From contig DFWB01000328.1 in assembly GCA_002380675.1 (NCBI GenBank), forward strand, positions 1-8,142: a stretch of 8,142 nt of DNA. Reading direction: 5' to 3'. The DNA comes from Akkermansiaceae bacterium UBA4145 (GTDB lineage: Bacteria; Verrucomicrobiota; Verrucomicrobiia; Verrucomicrobiales; Akkermansiaceae). Shown in pieces: positions 1 to 7,632 of this stretch. The notes beneath the pieces were generated by a model. The model searched no databases, had not been told where the DNA came from, and saw only the letters and a program-made list of their open reading frames with translations. Each line of letters opens with the position of its first letter. Positions within the stretch are counted from its first letter, which is position 1. The translations under genes and the position numbers were made by a program.

Positions 1-1455
1 CAGGCCAAGGAATACCTCGCCATCTACTTTGCGGACCGGGTTCGGAACCTCTCCAATGTCTGGATGGGTGCAACAGTGGGTTGTGCCCAGTGTCATGACC
101 ATAAGTATGATCCCTACACCGCCAGAGACTTTTACGCGCTGGGGGCCTTTTTTGCTGATATCGACGAAGCTCAACATTTCCGGGTTGGAACCAATAACCT
201 GCCAACGAGGCGCCCCCCTGAAATCGATGTCCACTCGAAGCGCGAGCGCTTGCGCCTCGCGGAGCTCGAGACCAAACTGTCTTCTCAATCGTTTGCCAGT
301 CGGGAGGAGCAGGAAAGCTTCAAGGCGGAACTGGCCGTGCTGAAAAAAGCGCAGCGGAAGACCATGATTACGGTCGCGACCAAGCCGCGTACGATTCGTA
401 TTCTGCCGAGGGGAGACTGGCTCGATGAGAGTGGTCCGGTGGTGGAACCTGCGTTCCCCACCTTTCTGGAGAAACCCGGACACTCCGTCAAATCGAGGCG
501 TTTGACCCGGCTTGACCTTGCAAACTGGCTGACGGACCCAACAAGCGGGACGGGAGGCCTGACTGCCCGCGTCATGGTCAACCGATTCTGGTACCTCGTA
601 TTTGGTTCTGGCATTTCAAAGCGACTTGATGACTTCGGCGGGCAGGGAGAAGCCCCTGTACATCCCGAGCTCCTGGATAATCTCGCAGTTGAATTCTACC
701 AGTCCGGTTGGGACATTAAGCATATGATGGCGCTTCTCGTCACTAGTCGGACCTACCGGCAAAGCTCACTTGCAACCGTGGAGCTGCGAGAACGTGATCC
801 CTACAACCGACTGTTGGCACGACAATCACGTTACCGCCTTCCTGCGGAAACCATCCGTGATAACGCACTGGCAATCTCGGGCCTCCTGCGGACGAGCTAC
901 GGCGGTGCCAGTGCGAAGCCCTACCAACCACTGGGTTACTACAAGCACCTTAATTTCCCCGGACGCAAATATGCTCATCATGCTGATGACCGGCAGTGGC
1001 GCCGCGGAGTCTATGTCCATTGGCAACGACAGTTCCTCCACCCCATGCTGCGCGCCTTTGACGCTCCCACCCGTGAAGAGTGCACCGCCGAGCGTCCCCG
1101 CTCCAATACCCCGATTGCCGCGATGACCCTCCTCAACGACCCCTCTTTTGTGGAGGCTGCCCGCGTTTTTTCCGCCCGTATTCTTTCCGAAGGAGGGCCA
1201 AGCATCGATGACCGCCTTGAGTTCAGCTACCGTGAGGCCCTTTCGCGAAAGCCGGATGAGAAGGAACGCCGTATCATGAAACATCTGGTTTCCGTGGCGA
1301 CGCAGGAATTTCAATCGAACCCTGCTGCCGCAAAAGAACTAGTCTCTACTGGAACAGCTCCGGTTGCTGAGGGCCTCGATGCGGTCCAGCATGCCGTATG
1401 GACAACCGCAGCTCGAGCCATCCTGAACCTCTCTGAAACCTACACCCGGAACTGA
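1..1455 (+). CDS. PSD1 protein A (DUF1549 C-terminal part + DUF1553), 5'-truncated by window edge
   Basis: The frame is open from base 1, so the gene starts outside the window; the ATG at 64 is internal. 484 residues are visible. The first visible residue aligns with residue 281 of PSD1 protein B (3038-6052), so roughly 280 residues, expected to hold the signal peptide, PSCyt1 and most of PSCyt2, are missing. Visible order: the end of PSCyt2/DUF1549 with the haem-type motif CAQCH (bases 82-96) followed by DHKYDP; a short charged, helix-prone linker (about bases 220-360); then ILPRGDW and the PSD1/DUF1553 domain with RLTRLDLANW, the DPYNRL block, RRGVYVHWQRQFLHPML, and the usual family ending LNLSETYTRN. 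Compared with protein B it lacks the large insert between the two domains. By family, it is an exported c-type-cytochrome-like protein of unknown reaction. Its TGA is 28 bp before DUF1501 protein A, which suggests co-transcription. Family assignment is secure; function is not. Confidence 0.93.
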   Translation, partial: QAKEYLAIYFADRVRNLSNVWMGATVGCAQCHDHKYDPYTARDFYALGAFFADIDEAQHFRVGTNNLPTRRPPEIDVHSKRERLRLAELETKLSSQSFASREEQESFKAELAVLKKAQRKTMITVATKPRTIRILPRGDWLDESGPVVEPAFPTFLEKPGHSVKSRRLTRLDLANWLTDPTSGTGGLTARVMVNRFWYLVFGSGISKRLDDFGGQGEAPVHPELLDNLAVEFYQSGWDIKHMMALLVTSRTYRQSSLATVELRERDPYNRLLARQSRYRLPAETIRDNALAISGLLRTSYGGASAKPYQPLGYYKHLNFPGRKYAHHADDRQWRRGVYVHWQRQFLHPMLRAFDAPTREECTAERPRSNTPIAAMTLLNDPSFVEAARVFSARILSEGGPSIDDRLEFSYREALSRKPDEKERRIMKHLVSVATQEFQSNPAAAKELVSTGTAPVAEGLDAVQHAVWTTAARAILNLSETYTRN

Positions 1456-1483
1456 GCAATTCCACTTTCCTCTCTACAGGCTG

Positions 1484-2917
1484 ATGACAACTACCGAAAG
1501 ACTGGGAAACTACGTGAATCGCCGATCATTTCTTGGGTCGACAGGTTTCGGGCTCGGATCTGCCGCCCTCCTCTCCCTGCTTGGTCGTGATGCCCTGGGA
1601 AATGCGATTGATACATCCTACGATGGAATCGCAGGCCTGCCGCACCATGACGCCAAGATCAAGAGAGTGATTTTCCTGACCATGGCCGGAGGCCCTTCAC
1701 ATCTGGAAACCTTTGATTACAAGCCCAAGCTGGATGAACTCAATGGCAAGCCCATGCCTGAATCCTTTACCAAGGGCCAGCCTATCGCCCAACTGCAGGG
1801 CCAGCATCTCAAGGTGCAGGGGCACCTCACAAAATTTCAGGAGTTTGGCAAAGGGCAGTTTATTTCCGACTTTCTTCCATATCATCGAAAGATGGCTGAC
1901 AAGATCTGTGTGGTGAAATCCATGCTGACCGAGCAGATCAACCATGACCCAGCCCACACTTTCATGAACACCGGGTCTGCCATCAGCGGACGCCCCTCCA
2001 TGGGCGCATGGATCAACTACGGTCTCGGTAGCGACAGTGAGAACCTTCCCGGGTTCGTTGTCATGTCAAGCGTGGGTGGGCGTAACCCCCAGCCCATTGC
2101 CGCCCGGCAATGGGGCACGGGTTTCCTCCCCAGCCGCCATCAAGGTGTCGAATTCAACAGCACCGGAGACCCGGTCCATTATGTCACCCGTCCTGCCGGC
2201 ATATCCGAGAAACATCAACAGGCTCTCGTTCAGTCCATTCAGCAACTGGACAGTCGACGCAACGAGATGGTCGACAACCCTGAAATCAAGGCCCGTATCG
2301 CGGCCTACGAAATGGCTTTCCGTATGCAGGCCAGTGTTCCGGAGCTCACAGACGTTTCAGACGAACCACAGCATGTTCTCGACATGTATGGCGCTAAGCC
2401 GGGTGATGGCTCTTTCGCATCAAATTGCCTTCTGGCTCGCAGACTGGCAGAAAAGGGAGTCCGTTTCATTCAGCTCTATCACCGGGGATGGGATCATCAC
2501 GGCGGGCTGGTGAAATACATGAATACCTGCTGCGGGCTCACCGATAAGCCAACGTGGGCACTACTGACCGACTTGCAACAGCGCGGGATGCTGGACGAAA
2601 CCCTTATCGTCTGGGGTGGAGAATTCGGAAGAACCCCGATGTTTCAGGGAAAAGGTGGGGCCGGGCGGGATCATCATATGAAAGGATTTTCAATGTGGTT
2701 GGCCGGCGGGGGCATCCAAGGAGGGACAGCCTATGGGGAGACCGACGAACTGGGATATGCCTCCGTGAAGGATATCGTTCATGTCCGTGACCTGCATGCC
2801 ACCATGCTTCATCTGCTGGGAATTGATCATAATCGGTTCTCCGTGAAGTTTCAGGGATTGGATATGCGGCTTACCGGGGTAGAACCCGCAAGAGTCGTGC
2901 AGGGAGTTTTGAGCTAG
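1484..2917 (+). CDS. DUF1501 protein A, Tat-exported, alkaline-phosphatase-like fold
   Basis: 477 residues, full length for the family. The N-terminus carries a twin-arginine signal: NRRSFLGS at residues 12-19 followed by a Gly/Ala/Leu-rich stretch to about residue 38, so export in folded form is predicted. DUF1501 (PF07394) belongs to the alkaline phosphatase/sulfatase-like superfamily. Conserved blocks likely to form the metal centre are GGPSHLETFD (69-78), NHDPAHTFMNTG (153-164), WDHHG (336-340), WGGEFGRTP (377-385), GRDHH (394-398) and DLHATML (436-442). There is no sulfatase CxPxR formylglycine motif, so calling it a sulfatase would be unsupported. The ATG at 1484 is chosen because it places the Tat motif at the expected distance; only a weak AGG (1478-1480) precedes it. 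It sits 28 bp behind PSD1 protein A, the usual partner order. Cys349-Cys350 lie in a segment where the paralog at 6080-7501 has no cysteine. The natural substrate is unknown. Confidence 0.94.
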   Translation: MTTTERLGNYVNRRSFLGSTGFGLGSAALLSLLGRDALGNAIDTSYDGIAGLPHHDAKIKRVIFLTMAGGPSHLETFDYKPKLDELNGKPMPESFTKGQPIAQLQGQHLKVQGHLTKFQEFGKGQFISDFLPYHRKMADKICVVKSMLTEQINHDPAHTFMNTGSAISGRPSMGAWINYGLGSDSENLPGFVVMSSVGGRNPQPIAARQWGTGFLPSRHQGVEFNSTGDPVHYVTRPAGISEKHQQALVQSIQQLDSRRNEMVDNPEIKARIAAYEMAFRMQASVPELTDVSDEPQHVLDMYGAKPGDGSFASNCLLARRLAEKGVRFIQLYHRGWDHHGGLVKYMNTCCGLTDKPTWALLTDLQQRGMLDETLIVWGGEFGRTPMFQGKGGAGRDHHMKGFSMWLAGGGIQGGTAYGETDELGYASVKDIVHVRDLHATMLHLLGIDHNRFSVKFQGLDMRLTGVEPARVVQGVLS

Positions 2918-2919
2918 GC

Positions 2920-2965
2920 GGAGTGCCAATTCTACCAGTATTGGCCCAGTAATCGGCAGCACTCC
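2920..2965. repeat. Nested inverted repeats downstream of DUF1501 protein A
   Basis: Outer arms GGAGTGC (2920-2926) and GCACTCC (2959-2965) are perfect 7-bp complements. Between them, GCCAAT (2925-2930) and ATTGGC (2940-2945) form a 6-bp stem with a 9-base loop, overlapping the outer left arm by two bases. In RNA the two could nest after trimming the inner stem, or act as alternatives. They start two bases after the stop codon, a usual place for a 3'-end-protecting or terminating structure, but no U-run follows. Confidence 0.35.
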
Positions 2966-2980
2966 CACGAAAACAGGACC

Positions 2981-2998
2981 AACTGGGAAAACCCAGTT
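2981..2998 (+). terminator. Hairpin AACTGGG-AAAA-CCCAGTT, possible weak terminator or processing hairpin
   Basis: A perfect 7-bp stem with an AAAA tetraloop, 64 bp after the DUF1501 protein A stop and 40 bp before the PSD1 protein B start. The following bases are CTTGCG rather than a T-run, so it is not a canonical intrinsic terminator. It could pause RNA polymerase, stabilise the upstream mRNA end, or shape the leader of the next gene. Confidence 0.35.
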
Positions 2999-3027
2999 CT
3001 TGCGAACTCTCACGGCCCTCGTTACTT

Positions 3028-3033
3028 AAGAGG
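3028..3033 (+). promoter_or_regulatory. Ribosome binding site AAGAGG of PSD1 protein B
   Basis: A purine-rich AAGAGG lies 4 bases before the ATG at 3038. It is the strongest Shine-Dalgarno-like sequence before any start in the window and supports the start that also gives a clean signal peptide. The two DUF1501 genes lack a comparable site at normal distance. Confidence 0.6.
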
Positions 3034-3037
3034 CGCT

Positions 3038-6000
3038 ATGCGCCTAACCATCACTGCGCTTACTCTCCTCGCCTCTCTTCCCGCGGTGGCAGCTCCCCTG
3101 TCCTACAACAGAGACGTCCGACCTATTCTGGCGGAAAACTGTTTCTCGTGCCACGGTCCGGACAAAAATGCCCGCGAAGCTAAGCTCAGACTGGACATCA
3201 GGGCAGATGCCTTGGCCTCGAAAGCATTTGTTCCTGGCGATCCAGAAGAATCAGAAATCATTCACCGGATCTACACGGAGGATACCGAGGAAATCATGCC
3301 TCCCCCCGAATCTCACAGGGTGCTCACCTCCGCTCAGAAAAAGATCCTGTCTGAATGGGTAGAACAGGGCGCGGAGTATGAACCGCATTGGGCCTACATA
3401 GTTCCCAAAAGACCAGAAGTTCCCAAGGTGGGAGCCACTCACCCTATCGATAACTTTATTCTTGCGGGAATGCCTGAGGCCAGCCGCAAGCTGTCTCCGC
3501 GGGCGGACACGGACACTCTGAGAAAAAGGATTTCCTTCGACCTTACGGGGCTTCCGGCATCCTTCGAGGAAATCGAGAAATCAGATGCTCAATCCTCCAT
3601 CGACCACTTTCTCTCCTCTCCTCATTTTGGAGAGCGGATGGCAGTCATGTGGCTCGACCTCGCACGATACGCCGATAGCCATGGTTACCATAGTGACAAG
3701 ACTTGGAGTATGACGCCCTACCGGGACTATGTCATCCGCGCCTTTAATAGCAATAAGCCCTACGATACCTTTATTGTAGAGCAGCTCGCAGGGGACCTTC
3801 TCGAGAAGCCCTCGACTGAGCAATACGTTGCCACCGGCTTCAACAGAGTGAACCAGCTCTCCGAGGAAGGGGGAATTCAGGATGCCGAATACATCGCCAA
3901 GTATTATGCCGAGAGAGTAAGGACGACCTCTGTCGCTTTCCTCGGTTCAACAATGGGGTGCTCCGAGTGCCATGATCACAAATTTGATCCTTTTACTGCC
4001 AAGGACTTCTATTCCATGGAAGCCTTCTTCTCCGACATCTATGAGAAGGGTGCCTATAATGGGGATGGCCGCTACAATGCCGGTGCGGATATAAAGAACT
4101 ACCCGGGCTTCAAACTGGACAAGTGGGGGCCGGCCCTCGACGTCCCCGAGCCCAAGGACACGAATGAGTTGACCCGGATCGAGAAGGAGAAGCGACTCCT
4201 CGAAAAAGAACTGGAAGCGACAGGGCCCGGCTTGGAAAAAGAGTTTCTCACGTGGTTGGATGATTTGCGGGCGAAAATTTCAGCCAGCAAGCCAAAGGAT
4301 CTGACCATTCTTGATGACAACGAGCTTCCCCTCGAAAAAGTCCAGACAGTCACTGACAACGTGCATTCAGGCAAGATCGCTCGGCGACAGACAAGCAATG
4401 GTCTCGTTCAACACATTGTAGACGCCAGCACCAAACCAGTCAGCCTTGGTAATGGGGAACAGCTGTTTGCCCATGTCTGGCTCGACCCCAAGAATCCTCC
4501 ACGCCAGATCATGCTCCAGTTTAATGCAGACAACTCTTGGGAGCACCGAGTCTGGTGGGGTGAAGATCTCATTCCCTACGGCAAGGGAAGTAATGGACCA
4601 GACCACCACCGGGGTGGTGACCTTCCCGCGTTGGGCAAGTGGGTTCGGATCGAGGTATCTGCCGAAAAGGTTGGCCTTCCCGCTGGAACAAAAATCACCC
4701 AACTAGCCTACACCCAACACGGAGGAACCGTCCTGTGGGATCTGGCAGGACGAACGACCAGTGATGCCAGTGCTGCACTCGCGGGCATTCCAGATAACCT
4801 TAGGAAGCAGTTGCTTGCAGGAGGGAGTAAAAAGCTCGACGCCAGTATTCGCGAGCCATTGCTTAATCACTTCCGGACGGTTGCGCCTTCTCTTCAACCA
4901 GTCCGAGACAAGATTGCCAAACTGGACCAGCAGGCAAAAGGGGCTATGGGCTCTACCCGCATGACCCTCGTGACACTCTCGACCAATCCTCGCGAGATAC
5001 GGATCCTGCCCAGAGGAGACTGGACGGATCGATCGGGGCCGGTCGTTGAACCCGCGCTCCCAGCTTTCCTTGCCAGTGGCAAGCAAGAATCCAAATCCAG
5101 CGGGGATCGGCTGACACGCCTTGACCTCGCCCAGTGGATCGCCTCGAAGAATAACCCTCTCACCGCCCGGGCCTTCGTCAACCGGGTATGGGCTCTTTTT
5201 CTAGGAACTGGTTTGTCCCGGGACCTGCAGGATCTCGGCAACCAGGGTCAATGGCCTACGCATCCTGAGCTCCTTGACTGGCTCGCCGTAGAATTCATGG
5301 AGAGTGATTGGGACATCAAGTATCTCGTCAAACTGATTCTTACCTCGGAAACCTACCAGCAATCCTCCAACGCCTCCCGGGATCTGACTGGCTCGGATCC
5401 CTACAACAAGCTCTACGCGAGACAGAATGCGCGCCGACTGCCTGCTGAGTTCATCCGCGATAACGCCCTCGCAGTCTCGGGCCTCCTTAATCCGATGATA
5501 GGTGGTGCAAGTGCCCGTCCCTATCAGCCGGCGGGATACTACCGGGAACTGAATTTCCCCAAGCGAACCTACAAACAGGATAATGACCAGAATCAGTATC
5601 GCCGCGGAGTTTACATGCATTGGCAGAGAAGCTTCCTGCATCCTATGCTCGTCGCATTTGATGCACCCCCAAGGGAAGAGTGCACCGCAAGCCGCGAGAG
5701 TTCTAATACCCCACAACAGGCTCTTAACCTTCTCAATGATCCCACCTTCGTTGAGGCCGCGCGGGTTCTCGCGGAGAAGCTTACAGGGGACAGCCGACCG
5801 TTCGATGAGAGGCTGGAGCTTGGCTTTCAGGCACTCCTCCAACGCAAGCCTCATCCGGAAGAACACAAACTCCTGAAGGCTCTCTACGATAGGCAGCTCA
5901 AGCGCTACATCCAAAGCCCTCAGGAAGCGAATGCACTTCTGAAAGTTGGGCTCCGCCCGGCAGGAAGGGAAGCCAACCCCATGGATCTCGCGGCCTTCAC

Positions 6001-6052
6001 CTCGGTCACCAGAGCTCTCCTCAATCTGCACGAAACCATTACGAGGTATTAA
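3038..6052 (+). CDS. PSD1 protein B: PSCyt1 + PSCyt2/DUF1549 + LamG-like insert + PSD1/DUF1553
   Basis: 1004 residues, complete. A Sec signal peptide covers residues 1 to about 18-19 (MRLTITALTL core, AVAA cleavage region; no lipobox). PSCyt1 follows at about 22-112, with LSYNRDVRPIL and haem-type motif CFSCH (35-39). PSCyt2/DUF1549 spans about 134-335, with the second motif CSECH (308-312) followed by DHKFDP. A Glu/Lys-rich, coiled-coil-like stretch lies at about 374-402. A beta-rich module at about 425-572 (LFAHVWLDP, WWGEDLIPYG, LGKWVRIEV, GGTVLWDL) resembles the LamG/concanavalin-type sandwich often found in long PSD1 proteins. After ILPRGDW (656-662), PSD1/DUF1553 runs at about 690-950, ending with LLNLHETITRY. 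The PSCyt domains were defined in planctomycetes as cytochrome-like; covalent haem at both CxxCH sites is inferred. The good ribosome site and signal peptide fix the start. DUF1501 protein B follows after 27 bp. The reaction is unknown; electron transfer or carbohydrate binding linked to polysaccharide use is the current family-level guess. Confidence 0.95.
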   Translation: MRLTITALTLLASLPAVAAPLSYNRDVRPILAENCFSCHGPDKNAREAKLRLDIRADALASKAFVPGDPEESEIIHRIYTEDTEEIMPPPESHRVLTSAQKKILSEWVEQGAEYEPHWAYIVPKRPEVPKVGATHPIDNFILAGMPEASRKLSPRADTDTLRKRISFDLTGLPASFEEIEKSDAQSSIDHFLSSPHFGERMAVMWLDLARYADSHGYHSDKTWSMTPYRDYVIRAFNSNKPYDTFIVEQLAGDLLEKPSTEQYVATGFNRVNQLSEEGGIQDAEYIAKYYAERVRTTSVAFLGSTMGCSECHDHKFDPFTAKDFYSMEAFFSDIYEKGAYNGDGRYNAGADIKNYPGFKLDKWGPALDVPEPKDTNELTRIEKEKRLLEKELEATGPGLEKEFLTWLDDLRAKISASKPKDLTILDDNELPLEKVQTVTDNVHSGKIARRQTSNGLVQHIVDASTKPVSLGNGEQLFAHVWLDPKNPPRQIMLQFNADNSWEHRVWWGEDLIPYGKGSNGPDHHRGGDLPALGKWVRIEVSAEKVGLPAGTKITQLAYTQHGGTVLWDLAGRTTSDASAALAGIPDNLRKQLLAGGSKKLDASIREPLLNHFRTVAPSLQPVRDKIAKLDQQAKGAMGSTRMTLVTLSTNPREIRILPRGDWTDRSGPVVEPALPAFLASGKQESKSSGDRLTRLDLAQWIASKNNPLTARAFVNRVWALFLGTGLSRDLQDLGNQGQWPTHPELLDWLAVEFMESDWDIKYLVKLILTSETYQQSSNASRDLTGSDPYNKLYARQNARRLPAEFIRDNALAVSGLLNPMIGGASARPYQPAGYYRELNFPKRTYKQDNDQNQYRRGVYMHWQRSFLHPMLVAFDAPPREECTASRESSNTPQQALNLLNDPTFVEAARVLAEKLTGDSRPFDERLELGFQALLQRKPHPEEHKLLKALYDRQLKRYIQSPQEANALLKVGLRPAGREANPMDLAAFTSVTRALLNLHETITRY

Positions 6053-6079
6053 TCTGGAGAACTTCCATAACTCTCAATC

Positions 6080-7501
6080 ATGAACGAACAGCTGATCAAT
6101 GCGATTAACCGGCGGACCTTTCTTAAGGGCTCATCCTACTCCGTGGGCAGTGCTGCACTCGCCTATCTAATGAGTCAGGAGTCACAGGGCGCCCCCCAGT
6201 GGAGGGGTGTCCTCGATGACAAACTGCATTTCGCACCAAAAGCCAAGCGAGTCATTCATCTCTGTATGGCAGGTGGACCCTCTCACCTCGAAACTCTGGA
6301 TCATAAACCAGAACTGGCTCGCCTCAATGGAAAGCCAATGCCGGAGTCCTTCACCAAGGGACAGCAGCTCGCACAGCTTCAAGGAAGTCGAAACAAGCTC
6401 AAGTGCCTCGGCCCGCAACATGAATTTAAACCCTATGGGGAGTGCGGGAGACTGATGTCCTCCGCCTTTCCCAATATTGGTTCGATCGCAGACGACATCG
6501 CGGTAATCAATTCGATGTCTACTGAGCAAATCAACCACGACCCAGCTCACACCTTCATGAACACTGGATCGGTCATTCCGGGCCGCCCTTCAATGGGGTC
6601 CTGGCTGCTGTATGGACTCGGCGCAGACACCGATGAACTTCCCGGGTTTGTGGTGATGACCTCCTCCGGAGGGGGGCAGGATCAGCCCATCGCCGCCCGC
6701 CAGTGGCACAGTGGATTTCTTCCCTCTCGATTCCAAGGTGTCAAATTCAACTCCAAGGGAGATCCGGTCCACTACGTCAACAATCCTGCAGGGGTATCAC
6801 GAGACAACCAGGGAGACCTCCTGAACACCATTAACGGACTGAACAACCTGCTGGGCCAGAGGCAGAATGACCCTGAGATTGCTACTCGGATCGCCCAGTA
6901 TGAAATGGCCTTCAAGATGCAGGCTTCGGTTCCAGATCTTGTCGACGTGTCCAAGGAGCCCAAGCATGTTTTTGACCTCTACGGTGCCAAGCCGGGAGAC
7001 GGATCCTTCGCCTCCAACTGCCTTGTCGCGCGCCGCCTTGCCGAGCGTGGGGTTCGCTTTATCCAGCTCTATCACCGCGGCTGGGACCACCATGGCAACG
7101 TCAAGGGTGCAATCAATACCGTTGCCGGGCACATTGACAAGGCCACCGCCGCCTTGGTCAAGGACCTCAAGGAGCGTGGACTACTCGAGGATACCCTCAT
7201 TATCTGGGGAGGAGAGTTTGGACGGACACCCATGGCGCAAGGCAGTGGGCGAGATCACCATATTCAGGCCTTCTCAATCTGGATGGCCGGCGCCGGGATC
7301 AAGGGCGGCGCGAGCTGGGGCGAAACGGATGAACTTGGTTACGCGGTCGCCAAGGATCACGTCTCTGTCCATGACCTTCATGCCACCATGCTTCGGCAGC
7401 TTGGGATTAATCATGAACGACTCACCTACCGCTTCCAGGGTCTGGACTTCCGTCTCACCGGAGTTGAAAAGGCTCGAGTCGTCGAGGAGGTGCTGAGCTG
7501 A
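6080..7501 (+). CDS. DUF1501 protein B, Tat-exported, alkaline-phosphatase-like fold
   Basis: 473 residues and closely related to DUF1501 protein A throughout. The Tat signal is NRRTFLKGS (10-18) followed by a short apolar segment to about residue 30. Shared blocks are AGGPSHLETLD (64-74), NHDPAHTFMNTG (152-163), WDHHG (335-339), WGGEFGRTP (376-384), GRDHH (390-394) and DLHATML (432-438). No sulfatase CxPxR motif is present. The ATG at 6080 is the only sensible start: an in-frame TAA at 6068 blocks extension upstream. The nearest GGAGA (6056-6060) is 19 bases away, too far for a normal ribosome site, so translation may be coupled to the PSD1 gene ending 27 bp upstream or be independent of Shine-Dalgarno pairing. 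Differences from protein A include a shorter loop before GRDHH and the absence of the Cys-Cys near residue 349. The frame stays open for 69 codons beyond the TGA, but family length says the stop is genuine. Confidence 0.95.
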   Translation: MNEQLINAINRRTFLKGSSYSVGSAALAYLMSQESQGAPQWRGVLDDKLHFAPKAKRVIHLCMAGGPSHLETLDHKPELARLNGKPMPESFTKGQQLAQLQGSRNKLKCLGPQHEFKPYGECGRLMSSAFPNIGSIADDIAVINSMSTEQINHDPAHTFMNTGSVIPGRPSMGSWLLYGLGADTDELPGFVVMTSSGGGQDQPIAARQWHSGFLPSRFQGVKFNSKGDPVHYVNNPAGVSRDNQGDLLNTINGLNNLLGQRQNDPEIATRIAQYEMAFKMQASVPDLVDVSKEPKHVFDLYGAKPGDGSFASNCLVARRLAERGVRFIQLYHRGWDHHGNVKGAINTVAGHIDKATAALVKDLKERGLLEDTLIIWGGEFGRTPMAQGSGRDHHIQAFSIWMAGAGIKGGASWGETDELGYAVAKDHVSVHDLHATMLRQLGINHERLTYRFQGLDFRLTGVEKARVVEEVLS

Positions 7502-7599
7502 GGCCCCACGCGGACCATCAGATTATTTACCGTTTGGAGCCTGCTTCAGACCGATGACCGCGAGGGCGCTCCTCCCTTCTCCGATCAGGGCAACAAGAT

Positions 7600-7617
7600 T
7601 CGACAAGGCCTTGTCGA
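7600..7617. repeat. Perfect 18-bp palindrome TCGACAAGGCCTTGTCGA
   Basis: The 18 bases equal their own reverse complement. It lies in the spacer between two convergent genes. It could be a dyad protein-binding site, or as RNA a short hairpin with AAGGCCTT closing inwards; no T-run follows on either strand. A second palindrome begins 15 bases later. Confidence 0.55.
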
Positions 7618-7632
7618 GAAATTCAGAACCGA

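Larger units (their letters stand above)
2918..3037. other. Structured spacer between the two PSD1-DUF1501 pairs
   Basis: 120 bp without a convincing ORF. It is much longer than the 27-28 bp gaps inside each pair and contains three inverted repeats (listed separately) plus an imperfect direct repeat, CCAGTATTGGC (2935-2945) and CCAGTAATCGGC (2946-2957). This is the likeliest place for a transcript boundary, attenuation or mRNA processing between the two pairs. I found no good sigma70-type promoter in it. Confidence 0.5.

Noticed and set aside
64..1455. Taking the ATG at 64 as the start of PSD1 protein A
   Set aside because: The frame is open to base 1 and the residues before 64 align with residues 281 onward of the full-length paralog, so the ATG is internal.
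2528..2545. Cys-Cys-Gly-Leu-Thr in DUF1501 protein A as a sulfatase formylglycine site
   Set aside because: It lacks the CxPxR pattern, lies far from the N-terminal position used by sulfatases, and is absent in the paralog.
3000..3028. Possible sigma70 promoter TTGCGA-17-TACTTA before PSD1 protein B
   Set aside because: The -10 match is poor and overlaps the ribosome binding site, leaving no room for a transcribed leader.
5201..6031. 276-codon open frame on the - strand opposite PSD1 protein B
   Set aside because: It lies wholly antisense to the conserved DUF1553 domain, has no recognisable motifs, and is explained by codon bias of the sense gene.
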